Assembly (NCBI RefSeq): GCF_009720365.1
Contig: NZ_ML769317.1
Location: 198,313-262,312, forward strand
DNA: 64,000 nucleotides
Source: Catellatospora paridis
GTDB lineage: Bacteria; Actinomycetota; Actinomycetes; Mycobacteriales; Micromonosporaceae
Reading direction: 5' to 3'
This document shows, one piece after another, positions 25,785-33,724 of the stretch. Under the pieces are notes generated by a model. The model ran no database searches. It was not told the DNA's origin and worked only from the letters and a program-made list of their open reading frames with translations. Every line of letters starts with the position of its first letter. Position 1 is the stretch's first letter. The position numbers and the translations under genes were made by a program.

Positions 25785-27584
25785 ATGGACAGCGCCCCCG
25801 ACTTCGACGACCGGACCGACATCGACAACGCCGACCGGGGCTTCGTCGCCGCCCTGACCCCAGGTGTCGTCACCGCTGCCGACGGACGGGTCGTGTGGGA
25901 CGCCGACGCGTGGTCCTTCCTCGACGACGAGTGCCCGGACACGGCGAACCCGAGCCTGTGGCGGCAGAGCCGGCTGTGCGCCCGCCAGGGCCTGTACGAG
26001 GTCACCGAGGGCATCTACCAGGTACGCGGCCTCGACATCTCGAACATGACCATCGTCGAGGGCGACACCGGAATCATCGTCATCGACCCGCTGCTCAGCG
26101 TAGAGACCGCCGCGGCGGCGCTCGGCCTGTACCGTGCCCACCGCGGCGACCGCCCCGTCACCGCACTGGTCTACTCGCACTCCCACGCCGATCACTTCGG
26201 CGGCGCCGCCGGCGTCACCGACGGCAACGTCCCGATCCTCGCGCCGGTCGGCTTCATGGAGCACGCCGTCGCGGAGAACGTGTACGCCGGCACGGCGATG
26301 ACCCGCCGGGCCGGGTTCATGTACGGCGCGACGCTGCCGGTCGGCCCGACCGGGCAGATCGGCTTCGGGCTGGGCAATGCCACCTCGTCCGGGACCGTGT
26401 CGCTGTTCCCGCCCACGATCGACGTCACGCACACCGGGCAGCAGGAGACCCTCGACGGCGTGCGGATCGTGTTCCAGCTGACGCCGGGCACCGAGGCGCC
26501 GTCGGAGATGAACTTCCTGTTCCCCGACCACCGCGCCCTGTGCCTGGCCGAGAACGCCACACACACCATGCACAACGTGCTGACCCTGCGCGGTGCGCTG
26601 GTCCGCGACGCCCGGATCTGGTCGCGTTACCTGACCGAGGCGATCACCATGTTCGACGGCGCGGCCGACGTCGTGTTCGCCTCGCACCACTGGCCCACCT
26701 GGGGCCAGGACAACATGGCCCGATACCTGACCGAGCAGCGTGACCTGTACGCCTACCTGCACGACCAGACGCTGCGGCTGGCCAACCAGGGCCACACCGG
26801 CGCCGAGATCGCCGAGATGATCCAGCTGCCGCCGGCACTGGACGCGGCGTGGCACGGACGCGGCTACTACGGGTCGGTGTCGCACAACGTCAAGGCCGTC
26901 TACCAGCGCTACCTCGGCTGGTTCGACGGCAACCCGGCCAATCTGTGGCAGCACCCGCCGGTCGAGACCGCCAAACGCTACGTCGACTGCTTCGGCGGCC
27001 TCGACGCCGTCCTGGCCAAGGCACGCGACTACGTCGACGCCGGGGACCTGCGATTCGCCGCGCAGCTGCTGCAGCACGCCGTGTTCGCCGACCCCGACCA
27101 CGGCGGTGCGAAGGAACTGCTCGCGCAGGCGTACGAGAAGCTCGGCCACGGCGCGGAGAACGGCATCTGGCGCAACTTCTACCTCACCGGCGCGCAGGAG
27201 CTGCGCCACGGACCCGACGTCACCCCGGTGGACCTCGGCGGCGGCATGGCCGCGGTGCTGTCCATCGAGCAGATCTTCGACACCCTGGCGATCCGGGTCG
27301 ACGCGCCGAAGGCCTGGCACGACACCATCACCGTCGACTGGGCGTTCACCGACCTGGGCCAGTCGTACCGCACCACGCTGCGCAACGGGGTGCTCGTCCA
27401 GCAGCAGAACCCGCCCGCCGGGCAGCCCGACCTCAGCCTCACCCTGACCAAGCCGCAACTGCTGGGCATGCTGGCCGGCAAGGGCCTCGGCGGCATCGCA
27501 CACGACGGCGATCTCAGCGCTCTGCAGCGAATGCAGGGCTACCTCGACGCGCCCGACCCGCGGTTCGCGATCGTGACGCCCTGA
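25785..27584 (+). CDS. SdsA-like MBL-fold alkylsulfatase
   Basis: The 599-residue protein has the three-part architecture of class III alkylsulfatases such as SdsA1. First is an N-terminal metallo-beta-lactamase domain with HSHADH (132-137), the second zinc region ENATHTMHN and a later FASHHWP. Then come a dimerisation domain (about 370-470, AKRYVDCFGGLDAVLAKA) and a C-terminal SCP2-like lipid-binding domain (about 480-599). These enzymes hydrolyse primary or secondary alkyl sulfates to alcohols. The start has ACGGAGG 7 bp upstream. No signal peptide, so cytoplasmic. It closes the enzyme series of the island. Confidence 0.85.
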   Translation: MDSAPDFDDRTDIDNADRGFVAALTPGVVTAADGRVVWDADAWSFLDDECPDTANPSLWRQSRLCARQGLYEVTEGIYQVRGLDISNMTIVEGDTGIIVIDPLLSVETAAAALGLYRAHRGDRPVTALVYSHSHADHFGGAAGVTDGNVPILAPVGFMEHAVAENVYAGTAMTRRAGFMYGATLPVGPTGQIGFGLGNATSSGTVSLFPPTIDVTHTGQQETLDGVRIVFQLTPGTEAPSEMNFLFPDHRALCLAENATHTMHNVLTLRGALVRDARIWSRYLTEAITMFDGAADVVFASHHWPTWGQDNMARYLTEQRDLYAYLHDQTLRLANQGHTGAEIAEMIQLPPALDAAWHGRGYYGSVSHNVKAVYQRYLGWFDGNPANLWQHPPVETAKRYVDCFGGLDAVLAKARDYVDAGDLRFAAQLLQHAVFADPDHGGAKELLAQAYEKLGHGAENGIWRNFYLTGAQELRHGPDVTPVDLGGGMAAVLSIEQIFDTLAIRVDAPKAWHDTITVDWAFTDLGQSYRTTLRNGVLVQQQNPPAGQPDLSLTLTKPQLLGMLAGKGLGGIAHDGDLSALQRMQGYLDAPDPRFAIVTP

Positions 27585-27792
27585 CCGAGCCGCACCGAGG
27601 GACGCGGCAATGACCGCCCGCTGAGCGGGACAAGCGGCAGTGGGACCGAGCATCGGCACGGGGGCAGGTGTCTCGGGCAGGCGACTGCCCGGGCCCGGCC
27701 TGTCACCGGCGTTCCCACTGGAGGCCTGCGGAGGCCTCACGTGATGGCGCATACTCTCCCCGCTGCACCAAGCGGAAGGGACCAGGTCACCG

Positions 27793-28785
27793 ATGCTGGA
27801 CGTGCTGGGGCTCGACCCCACCGACGAGAGCGTCTACCGGGCACTGCTCGGACGGCCCAACTCCACCACGACGCTGCTGTCGGACCTGCTCGCCGCACCC
27901 CAGGCCGACGTCGACAAGGCCCTGTCCCGCCTGGTCGAGTGGGGCCTGGCGATCAGGTCGCCCGGAGAGCAGTTCACCGCCACGCCGCCGGCCATGGCCC
28001 TCGGCGCACTCATCAGCCGGCACCGAGACCGGCTGCGCACGGCCGAACAGGCACTGGTGAGTTTCGCCGAGCAACACCGCGCGGCCGTGACCGGACGCGA
28101 CATCAACGACCTGATCGAAGTCGTCACCGGCGTCGACGCCATCCGCCACCGCTTCCTGCAGGTGCAGCAGGCAGCCCGTACGCAGGTCCGCAGTTTCATC
28201 ACCGCGCCGTTCGTCGCCGTGCCGCCCGAGCAGAACTCGGCCGAACCCGCGGCCATCGGCCGCGGCGTGCAATTCCGGGCGGTGCTCGACCGGGCCGTGC
28301 TCGCCGAGCCGGGCATCGTCGCCGACGCCATCGCATCGCTGCGCAACGGCGTGCAACTGCGGGTCGCCGATCAGCTGCCGATGAAGCTGGTGCTGGCCGA
28401 CGCCGACCTCGGCCTCGTCCCGCTCGCTCTCACCCCGGCAGGCGAGCCCGGGGCGGTGCTGCTGCACCGCAGCGGACTGCTGGACGCGCTGGACGCGCTG
28501 TTCGAGACGGTGTGGCATGCCGCTCACCCGCTCAAGCTGACGAGCAACGACGGCGAACCCGAGACCGTCGCCGAGTCCGGCCCGCAGGGCCCGACCGATC
28601 TCGACCGCAGAATCCTCACCCTGCTGCTTGCCGGGCTGACCGATCAGACGGCTGCGGCACAGCTGGGTCTGTCACCACGCACGCTGCACCGGCGCCTGCG
28701 CAATCTCATGGACATCGCCGGCGTCCAGACCCGGATGCAGCTCGGTGGTTACGCCACCCGACGAGGCTGGGTCGACGCGCACTGA
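27793..28785 (+). CDS. TrmB/LuxR-type transcriptional regulator
   Basis: The 330-residue protein combines a TrmB-like winged helix at the N-terminus (about 5-70), a middle effector-like domain with an HKD-resembling stretch, and a C-terminal LuxR-type helix-turn-helix (about 270-320, LLAGLTDQTAAAQLGLSPRTLHRRL). This arrangement is common in actinomycetes as stand-alone regulators near biosynthetic or catabolic genes. It follows the sulfatase by about 200 bp on the same strand and may give a second level of control on the island. A hairpin terminator follows. Confidence 0.8.
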   Translation: MLDVLGLDPTDESVYRALLGRPNSTTTLLSDLLAAPQADVDKALSRLVEWGLAIRSPGEQFTATPPAMALGALISRHRDRLRTAEQALVSFAEQHRAAVTGRDINDLIEVVTGVDAIRHRFLQVQQAARTQVRSFITAPFVAVPPEQNSAEPAAIGRGVQFRAVLDRAVLAEPGIVADAIASLRNGVQLRVADQLPMKLVLADADLGLVPLALTPAGEPGAVLLHRSGLLDALDALFETVWHAAHPLKLTSNDGEPETVAESGPQGPTDLDRRILTLLLAGLTDQTAAAQLGLSPRTLHRRLRNLMDIAGVQTRMQLGGYATRRGWVDAH

Positions 28786-28811
28786 CCGTGGTGCCTTCCA
28801 AGTTGGATCAA

Positions 28812-28859
28812 GAAAGGACACCCTTGAGGGAGGGGGAGCTCCGTCAAGAGTGTCCTTTC
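28812..28859. terminator. Bidirectional hairpin between convergent genes
   Basis: The inverted repeat GAAAGGACACCCTTGA / TCAAGAGTGTCCTTTC (16-bp stem, one mismatch, 16-base loop) lies in the 88-bp gap between the convergent regulator and the subtilase. It can serve both transcripts. Confidence 0.75.
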
Positions 28860-28873
28860 GCTTCTCGGCTACG

Positions 28874-31800
28874 TCAGAAACGCAGAATGGCGTGCGTCTT
28901 GCCGGAGCCGTCCATGGCGATGCCGTAGACGACGAACCCGCCGTCGTCGGTCACGTCCGCCGCCTCGGACAGCCACCACTGATCGGTGCCGAGCATGGCC
29001 GACAGGTCCCAGATCCGGCCCTGCGGGTCCCACGCGACGACGTGCGGCTCGTATGGCTCGACGTCGGCCTCGCCGATGATCCAGCCGGAGGCGTTGATGC
29101 CGACCGCCTTCGAGTGCAGCCCGAAGTCGGGCAGGCGGCGCATACCTGCTTCAACGGTCCAGATCGCGGCCCGGTTGCCGCTCTCGCCGACCGCCGTGCC
29201 CGCGTCGTTGATCTCGACGAGGAAGCTGTGCTCGCCCGCGGCCGCCGGCCCGATCCGGTGCACGTTGCCGGCAGCGTCCCAGCGGACCGCGGTCTGCCAG
29301 CCGCCGGCGTCCATCGACACACCGACGGCCGTGCCGCTGTTGTTGATCGCGTACGGCTCGGTCAGCTCCGGGTTCGCGGACAGGTGCGGCAGCTTCACCA
29401 TGCCGCCCTGCTCGGTCCACCGGAACCCTTCGTAGTGCCAGTACCAGTCGGCGTTTTCGGTCACCGCCGTCACGGACCCGACCACGGCGCCCGCGTCGTT
29501 GACGCCATAGCCGATGCCGTAGAGGGCGTCCGGCCGCCACGACGGCAGCTGCAGCTCGGTCACCGTGCCGTCGGCGTGGAAGACGGCCGGCAGCGTCGGC
29601 GTGTGGATGTACTCGGAGAACCCGGCGCCGTCACCGTGGTTGTTGAGCCCGAAGATATGGCCGCTCTGGTCGGGGTACGCCTTGACACCGCCCGCCTTCG
29701 TCCAGCGGGAGGGCCTGGAGACCGAGTCGACCTGCGTGGATCCCGCCACGACGCCGTCGATCGCGGTGAACGCGGCGAACGGGCCGAACTCCTCGGCCAC
29801 CCGCACCGTCGGGCCGTGCACCGCCTCGATGGTGACGCCGGCCATGCCGACCACGGCTCCGTCGGTGTTCACCAGATCCAGATCGCCGTGGAGCCGCCGG
29901 CCGGCCGGAGCCGTGCCGGTCGCGGTGACCTCCGCGGTGACGGTCTTCGTCTCGCCGCGCGCCAGTGCCAGCGGAGCGGCGAACGTGGTGGTCACGGTGC
30001 CCATCGACGGGGTGCTCATCTCGTCGGTGTAGTCGAACTCGGTGGAGCCGGCGGGAACGGAGTACCCGTCGATCCAGACCGCGTAGTAGCCGGCCGGCGG
30101 GTTGTCGATGACGACCTCCTCCTCGGAGTCGCCGTCGGCGCTCTGCCCGAGCACGACGCCGTTGGCCATGACGATCAGGTCGAGGTCGGCTGCCTTGTCC
30201 GACGGATTGCCGATCCGTGCCCTGAAACGGCCCGTGCCGAACGGCACGATCACCTGGTACAGGTGCTGCTGCTGGTCGGCGACGGACGGCCGCTCGGTGC
30301 GGCGGCTGCTCAGCGGCGAGGTCGACGCGGCGAGCTGCAGCGCGCCCAGATTGTTGATGACCTGCCAGCTGACCGGGCTGGGCGAGTGCATCTCCAGGGT
30401 GCCCAGTGCCGCTTCGGCCTTGGCATCGGCGCCGAAGACGTTCACGGCGAGCCGGTAGCCGCTGCTGGCGGTCGGCGAGGTGCGGGAGGATTCGACCGTG
30501 ATCTCCCAGACGCCGGGCAGCGGGTCCTTGAAGTTGCGGACGTTGGGGTTGCAGCCCTGCGCGTCCATGTTCGTGTAGCAGCCGTCCTCCACCGCGACGC
30601 CGTACGGGTGCTGCGCGACGAACCGGACCCGGTCGCCGGCGTCCACGCCGTCGAGCTTGACCTGCAGGCTACGGGTCTTCTCGGGCACCGTCACCAGGTA
30701 GGACTCGGACTGGGCCTTGTCGATCCGGCCGCTGTGCGTGCGGGTGTACGACGGCGCGGCGAGCTCGTCGGCGACCGCGACGGTAGCCATCATCCGGGCG
30801 TCGACGCCCTTGGTCGCCGGGTCGTCGAGCAGCATGATGGCGCTGTGCACGCCGTTGCCCTTCGGGCGCACCCAGACCAGCACCGGCATGGGCTTGTTCA
30901 GCGGCAGCAACACGATGTCGCTGAACGCCTTGAACGTGCCGTCGTCGCCGGTCCAGCTGATCCGGTGCAGGGCGGCCCGGTCCGGGCCGGTGGTACGGGT
31001 GACCATGACCTTCTGCAGCAAGGGGATCGCGCCACCGCAGCGGTGGTAGAGCCCCGCGCCCCGGTCGGGCGTGGTCAGGTACGGCGAGATCGCGGTGCAG
31101 ACCGGCGCGTCGATGGTGTACGTGCTGGTGGCCAGGCCGCCTTCGGCCAGTGCCCGCCAGGCGCGTGCGACGTCGAGCAGGCCGTTGCCCTGCTCGTGGG
31201 CGGCCACGCCGGGCAGGAACCGGGCGCTGTCGTAGACGGCGGCGCGCAGTTTGGCGGGCTTGGCGTCGACGTTGGTCGCCTTGGCGGCCGACAGCAGCAG
31301 CGCCGCCGCGCCGGCGGCCTGCGGGGAGGCCATCGAGGTGCCGTTGAACATGCTGTAGCCCGGCGGCAGTTCGTAGCCGACCCCGGTGACCGGCGCGCCG
31401 GGCAGCCAGGTCGGGGTGGTGCTGACCGCTGCGCCCGGGGCGACGATGTCGGGTTTGAAGCCGCCGTCTTCGCGGGGGCCGCGGGAGGAGAAGCCGAAGA
31501 TGCCCATCTTGGTCTTGACGTCGCTCCCGTAGTCGGCGGCCCAGGTGTCGCTGGACACCGAGGCGCCGACCGCGACCGCGTCGGTCGCCACGGCCGGGTC
31601 GCCGATGGTGTTCAGGCCTGGTCCGGAGTTGCCCGCGGACAGGAACAGCTGCACGCCGAAGTCGTTGATGAGCGTGTTGTACAGGTAGGCGCGGGCGTTG
31701 GCCCCGTCGTTGAGCGCGGGCAGGCCGCCGATGGACATGTTGACGACGTCGACGCCGCGGTTGACGACGAGGTCGATCATGCCTTCGGTGAGGGCGACGG

Positions 31801-33037
31801 CCGTGCAGCCCCCGCTCCAGGTGCAGGCCCGCGACGAGACGATCTTCGCGCCGGGGGCGGCGCCGTTCATCTTCCCGCCGAACAGGCTGCGGCCGGCGGC
31901 GATGCCGGCGACGTGGGTGCCGTGTGCACTTTCGGGCAGGCCGATGCTGACGAAGTCGGCGGTGCCCTCCCGCCCGGCTGGGGCCAGGTCGACGCCGAGC
32001 CGGTACTCGACCGTGAACGGCATCGACTCGTTGATCGCCGTGGCCGGGTCGTCGGTGCCGAACCGGCCCGCCTTGTGCTCCTCACGGAACGGCCGCAGCA
32101 ACGGCTCGTCGGTGAAGTCGCGGTCGTTGTCGACGTCGACCCAGATCGCCTTGTCACTGGGACGGAACAGCACCGTGAACGAGTCCCAGTCGTCGCCGTC
32201 ACGGTTCACATCACCGTTGACGTCGTTCGGGCCCGCAGTGGCGTACTCGTAGAACGTGGCGACGCGGTACTCGCCGGCGGCCGGCGCTACGTAGGTGCGC
32301 CACTCGAACTCGAACTCCGTCGTGGCGGTGACCGTGGCGGACATCTCCAGCCAGGTGTTGTCACCCTCGGTGAGGGGGTCGGTGGCGGTCACCCAGTCGA
32401 CGATCTTGCGCTCGCCCGTGGTGGTGGTGGCCAGTGCCGGGTGGTCGAGGTCCACTCCGGAGTCCAGGATGCCGATGGTGACGCCGCGGCCGTCCCACGT
32501 GCGGTGGTCGGCGACGAAGTCCACGGCACCGGTCTCGTGCGTGGGCAGGTACGGGTTGGCCGCCGGGGTCTTCGCGCCGGGCGCCTTGGCGGTGCCGCCG
32601 TTGTGCCGCCCCTCCGTGGCCGGAACCGGGTCGGCGAGCTTGATCTCCTCGTCGAGGTCGACGGCGAGCACCGAGCCCTTCTGGGCCACGGTGTCGACGG
32701 CGCCGACGGGCAGGCTCGCCCGCAGGTAGCCGACCTTCGGCTGGGCCGAGGCGACGACGCCGCCGGACGCCTCGACGGCCTTGCGAGCGGCGTCGAACTG
32801 GCCGGGGGCGACGGCCACCATGGTGGTGACCTTCTTCTTGCCGTCCCGTACGGCCTTGACCAGCAGATCCCGGTCGTGTGAGCCGAGTTTGTCCTTCTTG
32901 GAGAAGCCCGGGCCTTTGAGCGCGCCGGGCGGAGCAGGTGAGGGTTTCGGCGCGGCGCTCGCCGCCGGCGCGATGGCCAGCAATGCCATCGTCGTGAGCA
33001 GAGCCGTGCTCAGTCGGCCGAGTTTGTGTGGGGACAT
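28874..33037 (-). CDS. Large secreted subtilase with C-terminal HAF repeats
   Basis: The 1387-residue protein has a signal peptide (1-29), a propeptide-like region (about 40-135) and an S8 domain with Asp192 (GILDSGVD), His372 (HGTHVAGIA) and Ser567 (NGTSMASP). A long insert between Asp and His contains an acidic, EF-hand-like DVNGDVNRDGDDWD (272-285), probably for calcium. Beta-sandwich domains follow, and the last roughly 340 residues hold about five HAF-type repeats with motifs such as VNDAGAVVGS, INNSGTAVGV, INDAGTAVGE and INASGWIIGE. Those repeats usually form an extracellular beta-structure. The fusion should tether or guide the protease; the target is unknown. Confidence 0.85.
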   Translation of the reverse strand: MSPHKLGRLSTALLTTMALLAIAPAASAAPKPSPAPPGALKGPGFSKKDKLGSHDRDLLVKAVRDGKKKVTTMVAVAPGQFDAARKAVEASGGVVASAQPKVGYLRASLPVGAVDTVAQKGSVLAVDLDEEIKLADPVPATEGRHNGGTAKAPGAKTPAANPYLPTHETGAVDFVADHRTWDGRGVTIGILDSGVDLDHPALATTTTGERKIVDWVTATDPLTEGDNTWLEMSATVTATTEFEFEWRTYVAPAAGEYRVATFYEYATAGPNDVNGDVNRDGDDWDSFTVLFRPSDKAIWVDVDNDRDFTDEPLLRPFREEHKAGRFGTDDPATAINESMPFTVEYRLGVDLAPAGREGTADFVSIGLPESAHGTHVAGIAAGRSLFGGKMNGAAPGAKIVSSRACTWSGGCTAVALTEGMIDLVVNRGVDVVNMSIGGLPALNDGANARAYLYNTLINDFGVQLFLSAGNSGPGLNTIGDPAVATDAVAVGASVSSDTWAADYGSDVKTKMGIFGFSSRGPREDGGFKPDIVAPGAAVSTTPTWLPGAPVTGVGYELPPGYSMFNGTSMASPQAAGAAALLLSAAKATNVDAKPAKLRAAVYDSARFLPGVAAHEQGNGLLDVARAWRALAEGGLATSTYTIDAPVCTAISPYLTTPDRGAGLYHRCGGAIPLLQKVMVTRTTGPDRAALHRISWTGDDGTFKAFSDIVLLPLNKPMPVLVWVRPKGNGVHSAIMLLDDPATKGVDARMMATVAVADELAAPSYTRTHSGRIDKAQSESYLVTVPEKTRSLQVKLDGVDAGDRVRFVAQHPYGVAVEDGCYTNMDAQGCNPNVRNFKDPLPGVWEITVESSRTSPTASSGYRLAVNVFGADAKAEAALGTLEMHSPSPVSWQVINNLGALQLAASTSPLSSRRTERPSVADQQQHLYQVIVPFGTGRFRARIGNPSDKAADLDLIVMANGVVLGQSADGDSEEEVVIDNPPAGYYAVWIDGYSVPAGSTEFDYTDEMSTPSMGTVTTTFAAPLALARGETKTVTAEVTATGTAPAGRRLHGDLDLVNTDGAVVGMAGVTIEAVHGPTVRVAEEFGPFAAFTAIDGVVAGSTQVDSVSRPSRWTKAGGVKAYPDQSGHIFGLNNHGDGAGFSEYIHTPTLPAVFHADGTVTELQLPSWRPDALYGIGYGVNDAGAVVGSVTAVTENADWYWHYEGFRWTEQGGMVKLPHLSANPELTEPYAINNSGTAVGVSMDAGGWQTAVRWDAAGNVHRIGPAAAGEHSFLVEINDAGTAVGESGNRAAIWTVEAGMRRLPDFGLHSKAVGINASGWIIGEADVEPYEPHVVAWDPQGRIWDLSAMLGTDQWWLSEAADVTDDGGFVVYGIAMDGSGKTHAILRF

Positions 33038-33196
33038 GCTTCGGCAGCCTCATCGTGCCGCCTGGCCTTGGCAAGATCTTCTCGTGGCGAGGTTCTGCCG
33101 TGGCAACGGTTCGCCAACTTGCCGCGCCCGCTGTTGCCCGGCTCGGTCACCTCGACTCGTCGCCGCCCACGACGAAAGGCCCGGACCGACCTGCGC

Positions 33197-33589
33197 TCAC
33201 GGCAGATTGAGCTGCCAGGACACGCCGAAGCGGTCGTTGACCCAGCCGAAGCGGGTGCTGAAGCCGTAGTGGGACAGCGGCATGAGCACCCCGCCGCCGT
33301 CGGAGAGTGCCGCGTACAGGCGGGTGATTTCGGCGTCGTCTTTGCACTGCACGAACAGCGACAGCGACGGGGTGAAGGTGAAGCCGTGTTTCACGGAGCT
33401 GTCACTGCACAGCACCCGCTGCCCGGCCACCCTGAACTCGGCCAGCTGTATGCCGGCGTTCTCCCCTTGGTGCGGCGTCACGGTGAGGATCTCGCCGTCG
33501 TCGAACCGGGAGACGTAGAAGTTCATGGCCTCGGCGGCGGAGCCTTCGAACATCAGGAACGGGGTGAGCGTGGTGCCGGCAGCGGTCAT
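33197..33589 (-). CDS. PhnB-like VOC superfamily protein
   Basis: The 130-residue protein has the compact beta-alpha-beta-beta-beta layout of the PhnB/3-demethylubiquinone-methyltransferase-like group of the glyoxalase/VOC superfamily. It begins TPFLMFEGSAAEAMNFYVSRF, which is the usual N-terminal signature, and ends with FGWVNDRFGVSWQL, also conserved. Most such proteins have no established reaction. It stands alone between the large subtilase and the XRE-NB-ARC gene. Confidence 0.85.
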   Translation of the reverse strand: MTAAGTTLTPFLMFEGSAAEAMNFYVSRFDDGEILTVTPHQGENAGIQLAEFRVAGQRVLCSDSSVKHGFTFTPSLSLFVQCKDDAEITRLYAALSDGGGVLMPLSHYGFSTRFGWVNDRFGVSWQLNLP

Positions 33590-33724
33590 GACCTGACGTT
33601 AGGCAAGCAATCACTTGCCTGTCAACGTGGCACATCGGCTCACCTCCCGTCGGCCCATGCGTCAGCTGTCAGTCTGGCAGCCCGCCGTCAGGTCGCGGTG
33701 GCATACGGGGCCAGCCGCCACCGG

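Noticed and set aside
28745-32881. A 1378-codon plus-strand open frame opposite the HAF subtilase
   Set aside because: Its product is GC-bias sequence without domains, whereas the opposite strand has an intact S8 protease.
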